Of a stretch of DNA of 64,000 bases, positions 23,199-32,032 are shown piece by piece (position 1 is the first letter of the stretch; each line of letters begins with the position of its first letter). Location: assembly GCF_004332155.1 (NCBI RefSeq), contig NZ_SJDV01000006.1:62001-126000 (forward strand), written 5' to 3'. Made by a program: the position numbers and the translations under genes. Under the pieces are notes generated by a model. The model did no database searches, was not told the DNA's origin, and saw nothing but the letters and a program-made list of their open reading frames with translations. The DNA comes from Gramella sp. KN1008. GTDB lineage: Bacteria; Bacteroidota; Bacteroidia; Flavobacteriales; Flavobacteriaceae.

Positions 23199-24628
23199 TG
23201 CCTACCACAAAGAAAACTAAAATAGTCGCAACGCTGGGCCCTGCAACCAGTAGTAAGGATGTTTTAAAAAGAATGCTGCAGGAAGGTGTAAATGTTTTCC
23301 GGATAAATTTTTCTCATGCTAATTACGATGACGTGAAAGAGCGTGTAAGAATGATACGGGAGCTGAATGAAGATCATGGCTTCAATGCTGCTATTCTAGC
23401 AGATCTTCAGGGACCCAAGCTCCGGGTGGGAGTGATGAAAGAGGAAGTGGTGGTTAACGAGGGAGACCAGATTGTCTTTGCTACCGGAGAGGAATTCAAG
23501 GGAACTGCGAAACGCGTCTATATGAATTACGATTCCTTTCCTCAGGATGTAAAGGCTGGTGAAAGGATCTTACTTGATGACGGGAAACTCATTTTTGAAG
23601 TAATTAGCACCAATAAGAAGGACGAAGTCAAGACCGAGGTAATTCAAGGGGGTCCTTTAAAATCTAAAAAAGGGGTTAACCTTCCTAACACGAATATCTC
23701 CCTGCCGGCACTAACAGAGAAAGATGTTGAAGACGCTAAGTTTGCATGTGAGATGCAGGTAGACTGGATCGCGCTTTCTTTTGTAAGGCACGCGGAAGAT
23801 CTGATGCAGCTGCAAAATCTCATAAAAGACCACAGCGAGTATAAGATTCCTATTATTGCGAAGATCGAAAAGCCGGAAGGAGTTGCCAATATCGATAAGA
23901 TCGTTGCTTATTGTGACGGACTGATGGTAGCCCGTGGTGATCTGGGAGTTGAAATTCCTGCACAGGAGGTGCCTCTTATTCAGAAAAAACTTGTACTAAC
24001 CGCTAAGAAGGCGCGAATACCGGTAATTATCGCCACCCAAATGATGGAAACCATGATCACCAGTCTCACACCCACAAGGGCAGAGGTGAACGATGTGGCA
24101 AACTCTGTTATGGATGGTGCCGATGCGGTGATGCTGAGTGGAGAAACTTCTGTTGGACAGTATCCGGTTCAGGTAATTCAAAAAATGTCCCAGATATTAT
24201 TAAGTGTTGAGAATTCACCACTTATTAAGGTGCCCCATGAACCGCCGCATATAAGAACAAGGAGGTATATCACCAAAGCGATTTGTTACCATGCTGCCCA
24301 TATGGCAAACGAGATCAAAGCGAAAGCTATCTGTACCCTTACCAACAGTGGGTATACGGCATTTCAGATCTCTGCCTGGAGGCCAGAGGCGCATATCCTG
24401 GTATTCACATCCAATAAACGAATCCTTAACCAGTTGAGTCTGCTTTGGGGTGTAAAAGCTTTCTATTATGATAAGTTCGTAAGTACAGATGAAACCATAG
24501 AAGATATAAGTGAGATGGCTCAAAGATTCAAATTCGTTGAAGTAGGGGATTTCACAATTAATCTGGCAGCTATGCCTATTGCTGCTAAAGGAATGGTAAA
24601 TACTCTAAGAGTTTCGGAGATCAAATAA
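23198..24628 (+). CDS. pyk: Pyruvate kinase
   Basis: A 476-residue pyruvate kinase, converting phosphoenolpyruvate and ADP to pyruvate and ATP. Conserved segments are VFRINFSHANYDD near 33, IAKIEKPEGVANIDKI near 221, GLMVARGDLGVEIPAQEVPLIQK near 245 and IIATQMMETMI near 277, with MDGADAVMLSGETSVGQYP following. The C-terminal regulatory domain is present. It is coupled to the IPExxxVDY gene by a one-base overlap and ends at a clear hairpin terminator. Confidence 0.97.
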   Translation: MPTTKKTKIVATLGPATSSKDVLKRMLQEGVNVFRINFSHANYDDVKERVRMIRELNEDHGFNAAILADLQGPKLRVGVMKEEVVVNEGDQIVFATGEEFKGTAKRVYMNYDSFPQDVKAGERILLDDGKLIFEVISTNKKDEVKTEVIQGGPLKSKKGVNLPNTNISLPALTEKDVEDAKFACEMQVDWIALSFVRHAEDLMQLQNLIKDHSEYKIPIIAKIEKPEGVANIDKIVAYCDGLMVARGDLGVEIPAQEVPLIQKKLVLTAKKARIPVIIATQMMETMITSLTPTRAEVNDVANSVMDGADAVMLSGETSVGQYPVQVIQKMSQILLSVENSPLIKVPHEPPHIRTRRYITKAICYHAAHMANEIKAKAICTLTNSGYTAFQISAWRPEAHILVFTSNKRILNQLSLLWGVKAFYYDKFVSTDETIEDISEMAQRFKFVEVGDFTINLAAMPIAAKGMVNTLRVSEIK

Positions 24629-24651
24629 GAAGAAGAGATTCAGTAATAACC

Positions 24652-24690
24652 AAACCGGAATTTCATTTTAAAATGGGTTCCGGTTTTTTA
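24652..24690 (+). terminator. pyk intrinsic terminator
   Basis: AAACCGGAA pairs with TTCCGGTTT, enclosing an inner CATTTTAAAATG palindrome, followed by T residues. It overlaps the last codons of the convergent lipoprotein gene. Confidence 0.85.
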
Positions 24691-25197
24691 ATGGTGAAAA
24701 TACCGGTCACCAATATCAAGGTCTTCCCGCACGAGTACATCGGTTATGGTTCTATAATTATTGCCGTATTGTTTATGTTTAAAGCTTATTGTCAATGTGT
24801 CCTTGTTGAGTTTTAATACCTTAAAGTACTTATAGTCTTTTTCAATGTTCATTAAACTGGGGATATCCGGACTTTTTATTTTCACATAGGAATAGCCTTT
24901 GGAGTCTTTCCTGAATTCATAGATTCCTTTAAGGCTGGGCCCGCAATCGATTCGCTCTTCGTTATTATCGGCCACTGTTTTATCTGCTCTGAATGTTTGT
25001 CTGTAAGAAAGGAAACATGGTCCCATATTCATACGGACATCATCGTTATAACGTCTCGCTATTTTCCAGGTTTTTGAACTGTCTCCGTGAATTAGGTTCA
25101 TGGCGTTTTCCGGCAATTTAAAAGGTTTGGACTTTTTAGTGCATGAGCAGAATATTAAAGTTGCCGAGAGGAAAATTATTGTTTTAAGATACTTCAT
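24688..25197 (-). CDS. Putative lipoprotein, lipocalin-like
   Basis: A 169-residue lipoprotein. The signal peptide MKYLKTIIFLSATLIFCSC ends with a lipobox, so the mature protein should be anchored by the second cysteine. The mature part is beta-rich: SSKTWKIARRY, FLSYRQTFRADKTV, GIYEFRKD and YKYFKVLKLNKDTLTISF, the pattern of small lipocalin-like lipoproteins common in Bacteroidota. No function is assigned. It starts 6 nt after the dinB stop and is likely co-transcribed, which is probably not functionally meaningful. Confidence 0.65.
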   Translation of the reverse strand: MKYLKTIIFLSATLIFCSCTKKSKPFKLPENAMNLIHGDSSKTWKIARRYNDDVRMNMGPCFLSYRQTFRADKTVADNNEERIDCGPSLKGIYEFRKDSKGYSYVKIKSPDIPSLMNIEKDYKYFKVLKLNKDTLTISFKHKQYGNNYRTITDVLVREDLDIGDRYFHH

Positions 25198-25203
25198 TGA
25201 AGT

Positions 25204-26295
25204 TTAGAATTTGAATTTTAGTTGTACCGAAATCTCTTTCTTTTCTTCTTTGGAATCCTCCTTATCGGTATTCAGGTTTGATAGGGAAATTCCCAGCAGT
25301 CGTACAGAATCTTTCATTTTTTCCTGGTATAGCAATTCCCTTGCGATCTCCATGATTAGGTCCTTACTGGAGATATAATAACTGATAGTCTTACTCCTGG
25401 TTTGCAGCGTAAAGTCACTGTATTTTATTTTTAAGGTAACTGTCTTGCCGGCTACCTCACTTTTTTTCAGGCGCCGTTCAATTTCTTCGGCAATATTTTC
25501 AAGCTTTTCCAGCATGAAGATCTCTGATGAGATATTTTCATTGAAAGTTCTTTCGGCGCCAAGAGATTTCCTGATGCGATGTGGTTTTACCTCGCTAAGG
25601 TGAATGCCTCTTACCACGTTGTAAAAATGGGCACCGCTTTTTCCGAAATGCTCGGTAAGATATTCTTCTGATTTTTCTTTGAGATCCTTTCCACTGAAGA
25701 TTCCAAGCCGGTACATCTTTTCCGCGGTCACTTTGCCTACACCATAAAATTTCCTGATATCAAGGTCTTCCAGAAACTGAATAACCTCCTCGGGAGGCAC
25801 TGTCTTTTGTCCGTTAGGCTTATTCACATCGCTTGCTACTTTCGCGATGAACTTATTGACTGAAATTCCGGCAGAAGCGTTCAGGCCGGTTTTCTCCTTT
25901 ATCTTTTCCCTGATTTCCCTGGCGATTAAGGTCGCGCTTGGATTCCCTTTTTTATTTTCGGTTACGTCAAGGTAGGCTTCATCGAGGGAGAGCGGCTCTA
26001 CCAGGTCGGTATATTCAAAGAATATTTCCCTAATCTTCTGTGAGATCTCACGGTAACGCTCAAACCGGGGTTTTACGAAAATAAGGTCGGGGCAATTTCT
26101 TTTGGCTATCACACTGCTCATGGCGCTTCGTACTCCATATTTTCGGGCTTCATAGCTGGCAGCGCTTACAACCCCTCTCTGGGAGCTCCCTCCCACGGCA
26201 ACAGCTTTTCCTCGCAGCTCCGGATTATCCAGCTGTTCAACCGATGCATAGAATGCATCCATATCTATATGGATGATTTTCCTTATGTGATCCAC
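25204..26295 (-). CDS. dinB: DNA polymerase IV (Y-family)
   Basis: A 363-residue translesion polymerase. The catalytic acidic residues are in IIHIDMDAFYASVEQ near residue 8 and EPLSLDEAYLDVT near 100. RKYGVRSAMSS and GISVNKFIAKVASDVNKPNG are typical DinB segments, and the little-finger domain is present. The C-terminal end KKEISVQLKFKF may contain a beta-clamp binding peptide. The start is GTG at 26295; no ATG is available before the first catalytic motif. No LexA-like operator is evident upstream. Confidence 0.95.
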   Translation of the reverse strand: MDHIRKIIHIDMDAFYASVEQLDNPELRGKAVAVGGSSQRGVVSAASYEARKYGVRSAMSSVIAKRNCPDLIFVKPRFERYREISQKIREIFFEYTDLVEPLSLDEAYLDVTENKKGNPSATLIAREIREKIKEKTGLNASAGISVNKFIAKVASDVNKPNGQKTVPPEEVIQFLEDLDIRKFYGVGKVTAEKMYRLGIFSGKDLKEKSEEYLTEHFGKSGAHFYNVVRGIHLSEVKPHRIRKSLGAERTFNENISSEIFMLEKLENIAEEIERRLKKSEVAGKTVTLKIKYSDFTLQTRSKTISYYISSKDLIMEIARELLYQEKMKDSVRLLGISLSNLNTDKEDSKEEKKEISVQLKFKF

Positions 26296-26460
26296 ACTTC
26301 AAATTTAAGCTTAAAAGATTTAAAGAATTGTTTCGGCAAAATTGTAAATTTAAAATGCTAATGATTGTAACTGGAAGTTTTATGAATCCAGAAGGAAAAC
26401 ACGGCGGAATTAAGCAGAATTATTGATTACTCCCGTTGGTAAAACTTTAAAAGAATATTG

Positions 26461-27141
26461 ATGAATAACCGAAAGACAGCAATAATTCTGGGAGCTACTG
26501 GTCTCACCGGTGGAATACTTTTAAATAAACTGATCGAGGATGAGCGTTATGAAAAGATAAAGGTCTTTTCTCGCAGGCATGTTAATAGTAAACATCCAAA
26601 AATAGAAGAGTTTCTTATTAATCTGTTCGAACTTGAAAAAATAGGAGCTTTATTTACAGGGGATGAGGTCTTTTGCTGTATAGGAACCACTCAGAGTAAG
26701 GCGACAGATAAGGATGAATATAGAATGGTGGATTTTGGAATTCCCGCTACCGCAGCGCGCCTTTCAAAATTGAATGGAATACGTACTTTTCAAGTGATTT
26801 CGGCTATGGGAGCCAATGCCAATAGCAGGTTCTTTTATAACCGAACCAAAGGCGAGATGGAAGGGGCGGTAATGGAGCACCGTATAGAAAATACCTATAT
26901 CCTGAGGCCATCTTTAATCGGCGGCGAAAGGGAAGAGAGCCGTCCCCTGGAGTATGTCTGGAAAAAGGTTATGAACCTGGGGGATCATTTACTTATTGGA
27001 AAATTAAAAAAATACAGAAGCATACATCCTGAGGCCATTGCTAATGCCATGATTTACCTTGCGAATAGTAAATATTCGAGTGGTACGATTGAATCTGATG
27101 AGATCAAAAGAATTGCCAGAACCTATAAAAATCAAAAATGA
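26461..27141 (+). CDS. NAD(P)-binding oxidoreductase (atypical SDR, HTATIP2-like)
   Basis: A 226-residue Rossmann-fold protein. IILGATGLTGGILLNKL at the N-terminus is the dinucleotide-binding loop; VFCCIGTTQSKA near residue 72 and YNRTKGEMEGAV near 123 resemble the TIP30/HTATIP2 group of atypical short-chain dehydrogenases. Substrate is unknown. The ATG at 26461 is used; a TTG directly before it is possible. Its stop overlaps the next ATG (ATGA), so it begins a four-gene coupled run with the CYTH protein, the YciI-like lipoprotein and the DUF5996 protein. Confidence 0.78.
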   Translation: MNNRKTAIILGATGLTGGILLNKLIEDERYEKIKVFSRRHVNSKHPKIEEFLINLFELEKIGALFTGDEVFCCIGTTQSKATDKDEYRMVDFGIPATAARLSKLNGIRTFQVISAMGANANSRFFYNRTKGEMEGAVMEHRIENTYILRPSLIGGEREESRPLEYVWKKVMNLGDHLLIGKLKKYRSIHPEAIANAMIYLANSKYSSGTIESDEIKRIARTYKNQK

Positions 27142-27611
27142 CCGAAATAGAACGTAAGTTCCTTGTAAAGTCTGATGAATTCAAGACACAGGCCGATAAG
27201 AAGAAGTTAATAGTGCAGGCTTATTTGAATACCCATCCTGAAAGAACTATCAGAATAAGAATAAATGATGACGAAGCCTTCATCACCATTAAAGGGAAGT
27301 CTTCTGAGGACGGATTGTCTCGATTTGAATGGGAAAAGGAAATTCCCATATCCGACGCAAAAGAACTTTTAAAGATCTGTGAACCGGGAAAGATCGAAAA
27401 ATACAGATACCACGTTGAAATAGGAGATCACACCTATGAAATTGATGAGTTTATGGGTGCCAATGAGGGTCTGGTCATAGCTGAAATAGAGCTGGCAGAA
27501 GAAGATGAGGAATTTAAAAAACCCGGATGGTTGGGGAAAGAAGTTACCGGGGATTTGGATTATTATAATTCGAAATTAATAGAGAATCCATATAAAAACT
27601 GGAACGGATGA
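27138..27611 (+). CDS. CYTH domain protein (triphosphate tunnel metalloenzyme)
   Basis: A 157-residue CYTH protein. The diagnostic ExExK-type start is EIERKFLV at residues 3-10; alternating basic and acidic residues of the tunnel follow in RTIRIRI, AFITIKG, SRFEWEKEI, KYRYHVEI and YEIDEFMG. Family members hydrolyse tripolyphosphate, thiamine triphosphate or ATP, or cyclise ATP; the bacterial short form is usually an inorganic triphosphatase. ATGA overlaps at both ends couple it to its neighbours. Confidence 0.88.
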   Translation: MTEIERKFLVKSDEFKTQADKKKLIVQAYLNTHPERTIRIRINDDEAFITIKGKSSEDGLSRFEWEKEIPISDAKELLKICEPGKIEKYRYHVEIGDHTYEIDEFMGANEGLVIAEIELAEEDEEFKKPGWLGKEVTGDLDYYNSKLIENPYKNWNG

Positions 27612-28108
27612 AAAGAATATTGATTATTGCTCTAATTGGCTTTTTAGCTGGTTGTATGGAAGCGCCTCAAGGAGGTTCTGCCAGTAATGATGAAAAGCAG
27701 GAAAAGAAAGATAGCCTTGCTCAAACCGATATTTTAAAACTGGAATCCCGGCTAAAAAAGGACGGTTATCAAACTTTTAGTTATAAAGATGGGGATACTA
27801 CCTATTTAATGCAACAGTATTACATCGTATTTTTAAAAGCCGGACCAAAGCGCAGTCAGGATTCTACCGAGGCCGCAGAACTTCAAAAGAAACATCTGGC
27901 TCATCTCTCCCGGCTTTACCAGGATGGTTATACTAGTCTTACAGGTCCCATGGGGGATGACGGCGATTTACGTGGAATCGTGGTCTTTAATACCGCGACC
28001 CAAAAAGAGGCTGATAGTCTGGCCAGACTGGACCCGATGGTGAAAGCTGGAAGGCTGGAAGTAGAAGTTCACCCATGGTGGGTTGCAAAAGGAGGAAAAC
28101 TGAATTAA
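27608..28108 (+). CDS. YciI-like domain lipoprotein
   Basis: A 166-residue lipoprotein. MKRILIIALIGFLAGC is a short signal peptide with lipobox LAGC. After a lysine-rich linker the mature domain YYIVFLKAGPKRSQ...AELQKKHLAHLSRLYQDG...LRGIVVFN...LARLDPMVKAGRLEVEVHPWW follows the YciI fold, including the histidine of KKHLAHL and the DPMV motif. YciI proteins are small dimeric enzymes of poorly known activity and are normally cytoplasmic, so export as a lipoprotein is notable. It is coupled to the CYTH gene by ATGA overlap. Confidence 0.75.
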   Translation: MKRILIIALIGFLAGCMEAPQGGSASNDEKQEKKDSLAQTDILKLESRLKKDGYQTFSYKDGDTTYLMQQYYIVFLKAGPKRSQDSTEAAELQKKHLAHLSRLYQDGYTSLTGPMGDDGDLRGIVVFNTATQKEADSLARLDPMVKAGRLEVEVHPWWVAKGGKLN

Positions 28109-28110
28109 AA

Positions 28111-29040
28111 ATGATACCTGATAAAATCTTACCAGATCTGAAGTATGTTGGCAATGAGAATAAAAAGCTCAGCCTGCATCTCTTTTTCCAGATCATTGGA
28201 AAGATAAGAATGGCTTTAACTCCGAGAAGGAACCACTGGTGGAATATCACTTTATACGTAAATGAGAAAGGCTTTACTACCGGACCTATCTATATAGACA
28301 ATGGGTATGCGTCTTTTACAATGTCTATCGATATTCTTGACCATGAGTTCATTATTTTTAAAAGTAATGGCGAGGCCCGTTCCTTTCAACTGGAACATGA
28401 CCTGAGTGTAGCCCAGTTTTACGAACGCGTTATGGAGTTTCTAAAGGAGCTGGGGATAGATGTTAGTATCCATCCTAAACCATTCGATCTGAATATTGAT
28501 AAGAGGTTTGATGAGATAGAAGAAATTCGTCATTACGATGCGATCTATGCCACCAATTACTGGCACGTGTTTTTGTGGATAGATTCGGTTTTTAAGGAAT
28601 TTAGCGGAAGGTTTTATGGTAAAACCTGTCCTGTTCATTTATACTGGCATTCAATGGACCTGGCCGTTACTCGGTTTTCCGGAAGAAAGGCACCTCCGAT
28701 GCCGGATGAAGCAAGGCTCTCAGACAGGGAAGCCTACAGTCATGAATGTATAAGTTTTGGTTTCTGGGCAGGAGACGATAATATTCAGGAACCGGCATTT
28801 TATTCCTATACCTATCCCTCTCCTGAAGATCTTGCCAGGGAAGAACTGGAACCTCCCAAAGCAAAATGGATCATAAATAATGGAACACCTATGGCAATAC
28901 TCACCTATGCCGATTTAAAGGAAGAAGATAATCCCCGGAAAGTATTACTAGAATTTCTGGAATCTGCTTATCAGGCAGGAGCAAGACGTGCCGGATGGGA
29001 TGTTGAGGCACTTAGGGTTCCACCGCTAAGTGAACTCTAA
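28111..29040 (+). CDS. DUF5996 family protein
   Basis: A 309-residue cytoplasmic protein that I recognise as DUF5996 from RRNHWWNITLYVNEKGFTTGPI near residue 35, FYGKTCPVHLYWHSMDLAVTRFSGR near 175 and the C-terminal tail of AGARRAGWDVE. The function of the family is not known. The ATG at 28111, two bases after the preceding stop and 8 nt after GGAGG, was chosen instead of an overlapping GTG. It closes the four-gene run and its end overlaps the convergent thioredoxin gene by 4 nt. Confidence 0.8.
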   Translation: MIPDKILPDLKYVGNENKKLSLHLFFQIIGKIRMALTPRRNHWWNITLYVNEKGFTTGPIYIDNGYASFTMSIDILDHEFIIFKSNGEARSFQLEHDLSVAQFYERVMEFLKELGIDVSIHPKPFDLNIDKRFDEIEEIRHYDAIYATNYWHVFLWIDSVFKEFSGRFYGKTCPVHLYWHSMDLAVTRFSGRKAPPMPDEARLSDREAYSHECISFGFWAGDDNIQEPAFYSYTYPSPEDLAREELEPPKAKWIINNGTPMAILTYADLKEEDNPRKVLLEFLESAYQAGARRAGWDVEALRVPPLSEL

Positions 29041-29336
29041 TTGAAAGACATTATCTTATTCTTTATTTCTTCTTTTTGTAGAACACCGGATTGGCGCCAC
29101 AATTGTTCGCCATTCTTGAAAAGCATCATGGTTGGTACGCCCCGTACCTGGTATTTGGCGGCTAAGGGTTGGTTCTTATCTACATCTATTTTTACGATCT
29201 TAACCTTATCTCCCAGTTCTTCTTTCACCTCCTTAAGTATGGGGGCAAGCATTTTACAGGGTCCACACCAGTCGGCATGAAAATCGATTAGAACAGGAGT
29301 CTCACTGTTTATGATATCACTGAAATTACTCTTCAT
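29037..29336 (-). CDS. Thioredoxin
   Basis: A 99-residue thioredoxin with the active site DWCGPCKML (C24, C27) and the cis-proline in VRGVPTMMLFKNG. It lacks a signal peptide, so it should reduce cytoplasmic disulfides using thioredoxin reductase. It is monocistronic and convergent with the DUF5996 gene. Confidence 0.93.
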   Translation of the reverse strand: MKSNFSDIINSETPVLIDFHADWCGPCKMLAPILKEVKEELGDKVKIVKIDVDKNQPLAAKYQVRGVPTMMLFKNGEQLWRQSGVLQKEEIKNKIMSFN

Positions 29337-29399
29337 AAAAATATGTCTTTAGGAGATTAAATTTATCGAATTAAGGACTAACTTACTTATAGAAGAAAG

Positions 29400-30245
29400 T
29401 TAAAAAGTGCCGGTTATACCTATCCTTCCAAGTCCAACATTCATCTTCCAGCTTATTCCTTTTTCTTTTTCTGGCCCGTAATTTCTTTCACGGGTAAGAT
29501 AATTGTCTATTGAATCCACTACAAGTACGCTTATCGCCATACTTAGTCCCACATCTGTAAGCCAGTGCGCTCCTTCCCATAATCTCGAAGCGGGGGCGAT
29601 GAGTCCCACGCCAAGGATTCCCGCTTTTACGAAAGGATTTTGGAACTGTTTTGAAAGAGCATAAGCCGTGGTGAAAGAAAGAATGGTGTGACCTGAAGGG
29701 AAAGAATGATAATTAGGCTCACCGCTAAAGGGTTTGAAATCTCCTTTTCCCAATCCTTCTTTGGGCCTTGCCCTGCCAACTGCGGTTTTGGAAATTGACT
29801 GAATAATGCCGGCTGTGGTCGCAGCAGATATCATCAGCACCCCGGTCCTCCTTACCTTCTCATTTTTTGTAAAGAGGCCATACAGATAGACAGCTCCGTT
29901 TATCGCATAATTGTTTTGCGGGCTTCCATAATACCATCCAAAATCGTGTATGAACATAGGAATATCATCCTCCTGATTTCTAAACCATTCATTGGCCTCA
30001 TCATCAAAAATATACAGAACAGCAGTCCCTGCTACTATTGCCCCAGCAGTGATAAAATCATCTTTTTGCCATTTCAGGGGCTGAGTATAAGTCTCTGTAA
30101 GCCCTCCCAGTGCACTGGCCCCGTCATATTTCAGTAGCTGCCAGGTAGAGGGAAGTGAATCCTTGCTTTTTTCCTGCGCCGATACTCCAAGGCCAAAGAG
30201 GAGAATAATAAATGCCGCTATAAACCTATTCGCTGTAAATACCAA
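29400..30245 (-). CDS. PAP2 superfamily phosphatase
   Basis: A 281-residue exported or membrane-bound phosphatase. An N-terminal signal-like segment ends GLGVSAQE near residue 24. The three PAP2 motifs are present: KTAVGRARP, YHSFPSGHT and SRLWEGAHWLTDVG. Such enzymes dephosphorylate lipid phosphates, for example phosphatidylglycerophosphate or undecaprenyl pyrophosphate; the substrate is not deducible. The only workable start is TTG at 30245, overlapping the end of the upstream asparaginase-like gene by 20 nt, so the two are co-transcribed. Confidence 0.85.
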   Translation of the reverse strand: MVFTANRFIAAFIILLFGLGVSAQEKSKDSLPSTWQLLKYDGASALGGLTETYTQPLKWQKDDFITAGAIVAGTAVLYIFDDEANEWFRNQEDDIPMFIHDFGWYYGSPQNNYAINGAVYLYGLFTKNEKVRRTGVLMISAATTAGIIQSISKTAVGRARPKEGLGKGDFKPFSGEPNYHSFPSGHTILSFTTAYALSKQFQNPFVKAGILGVGLIAPASRLWEGAHWLTDVGLSMAISVLVVDSIDNYLTRERNYGPEKEKGISWKMNVGLGRIGITGTF

Positions 30246-31287
30246 TGTTCAGTTCGCCATTTTTATTCATACTAGCACGGTACATCCCTGCGGTGTTGAA
30301 TTCCATAGATACATTTCCTTTATGATCAATAGCAATGATTCCTCCATCTCCGCCAAGTTCAGGTAATTTGTTCTGGATCACTTCATGGGCAGCTTCCTGA
30401 AGGCTAAGTCCTTTGTACTCCATAAGAGCAGAAATATCATATGCTACCACTCCACGTATAAAATACTCTCCCCAGCCTGTACTGGAAACAGCACATGTTA
30501 TGTTATTGGCATATGTTCCCGCTCCAATTATAGGTGAATCTCCGATGCGGTTATATTTCTTGTTAGACATTCCTCCGGTTGAGGTACCGGCAGCAAGGTT
30601 TCCGTTCTTATCAAGTGCTGCACAGCCAACAGTTCCAAATTTTTCATCCTTCGTGAGGGGATCGTAAAATGCTGTCCTGTTCTCTGTTTTATCTCTATCC
30701 CGGGCACGTTCCATGGCTTTAAATCTTCTTTCAGTATAGAAATATTCTGGATCTACGATTTCGAGCCCCTGCTCTTCTGCAAACTGTTCGGCTCCTTTTC
30801 CAGAAAGCAGCACATGATCTGAATTTACCATCACCTCGTAAGCGAGGTTGATAGGATTCTTAACATTTGTAACTCCGGCCACGGCCCCAGCATTAAGAGT
30901 GGAACCGTCCATTATGGATGCATCCAGTTCGTTCTTTCCTTTATTAGTAAATACTGCTCCCCTCGCAGAATTAAAAAGCGGACTGTCTTCCATCACATTG
31001 ATAGTTCTTTGAACGGCTTCAAGGGCCGTGCCTCCGTTCGCAAGAATTTCATGTCCGGTTCTTATGGCTTCCTCGAGTTTTGCCTTATATGCCTGTTCCA
31101 AAGAGTCACTCATGTTCTCTTTTAAAATGGTTCCCGCGCCTCCATGTATAACAATTCCAAAATTGGGCTGGCTGTCATTTTCAGTAGCTTTTTGTGATTT
31201 CGAAATGTTTTCTTCTGAAGTTTTGGAGCTGTTCTGGTTACAGGAAATAAATAGGGTGAGACTAAAAAGGAAGAGTAATTTTTTCAT
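30226..31287 (-). CDS. Isoaspartyl peptidase/L-asparaginase family lipoprotein
   Basis: A 353-residue N-terminal-nucleophile hydrolase. The lipobox FISC puts the mature cysteine at 16. The precursor is expected to cut itself before T219 (EKFGTVGCAALD), the catalytic threonine; GNLAAGTSTGGMSNKKYNRIGDSP and GTYANN are substrate-binding segments of the family. It removes isoaspartyl dipeptides or hydrolyses asparagine. Lipidation suggests it works in the periplasm or at the outer membrane. A PAP2 phosphatase gene overlaps its 3' end. Confidence 0.92.
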   Translation of the reverse strand: MKKLLFLFSLTLFISCNQNSSKTSEENISKSQKATENDSQPNFGIVIHGGAGTILKENMSDSLEQAYKAKLEEAIRTGHEILANGGTALEAVQRTINVMEDSPLFNSARGAVFTNKGKNELDASIMDGSTLNAGAVAGVTNVKNPINLAYEVMVNSDHVLLSGKGAEQFAEEQGLEIVDPEYFYTERRFKAMERARDRDKTENRTAFYDPLTKDEKFGTVGCAALDKNGNLAAGTSTGGMSNKKYNRIGDSPIIGAGTYANNITCAVSSTGWGEYFIRGVVAYDISALMEYKGLSLQEAAHEVIQNKLPELGGDGGIIAIDHKGNVSMEFNTAGMYRASMNKNGELNIGIYSE

Positions 31288-31429
31288 AAAAGATCTGGTT
31301 TAAGGCGAAAGTTAGTCAAAATCGTTAAACTTCATTGTGACTAATATTACAAAGGCAGAAATTTATTCAGGGGATTTGAAGCCCGTCTGCAGCATATTGA
31401 GTAATTTTAAGTAAAATATAATATTGATT

Positions 31430-31972
31430 ATGGCAGTCGAAGGACCTTTCAATTTGAATAAATGGATAGAACAGAACCGTGAAAGCTTAAAGCCACCGGT
31501 GGGAAATCGCAATCTATACAGGGAATCAGGAGATTATATAGTGATGATAGTAGCCGGGCCAAATGCGCGTAAAGATTATCATTATAACGAAACAGAAGAA
31601 TTGTTCTATCAACTTGAAGGAAATATAGAGGTGCATATTCAGGAAGACGGAGAAAAGAAAACTATGAAACTGGGACCCGGGGACATGTATCTGCATCCCG
31701 CAAAAATTCCTCATTCTCCGGTTAGACACGATGGTTCCATTGGTCTGGTTGTAGAAAGAAAACGGCTTAATGAGGAAGGCAAGGACGGCCTGATCTGGTA
31801 TTGTGATAACTGCAATAATAAACTACACGAAGTATACTTTCCGCTTCGGGATATTGAAACGGATTTCTTAAATCACTTCAGAGATTTCTATAGCAATAAA
31901 GATCTCAGAACCTGCGATAAATGCGGGGAGGTGATGGCGGTAGACGAGCGCTTCACAGGCGTTGCGGAATAG
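31430..31972 (+). CDS. nbaC: 3-hydroxyanthranilate 3,4-dioxygenase
   Basis: A 180-residue cupin dioxygenase that opens the ring of 3-hydroxyanthranilate in the kynurenine pathway. With the ATG at 31430 the residues fall on the family numbering: R47, H51, E57, H95 and R99 form the iron and substrate site. Two CxxC pairs (C125/C128 and C162/C165) make the rubredoxin-like second metal site of bacterial enzymes. The upstream TTG was rejected because it shifts this numbering. It is 60 nt upstream of the antiquitin-type aldehyde dehydrogenase; other kynurenine genes are not in view. Confidence 0.95.
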   Translation: MAVEGPFNLNKWIEQNRESLKPPVGNRNLYRESGDYIVMIVAGPNARKDYHYNETEELFYQLEGNIEVHIQEDGEKKTMKLGPGDMYLHPAKIPHSPVRHDGSIGLVVERKRLNEEGKDGLIWYCDNCNNKLHEVYFPLRDIETDFLNHFRDFYSNKDLRTCDKCGEVMAVDERFTGVAE

Positions 31973-32032
31973 CGGTTTATTTTTATTATTTTCGCAACAA
32001 CTACACAAATTAATCGATAAAAACACAATTTA

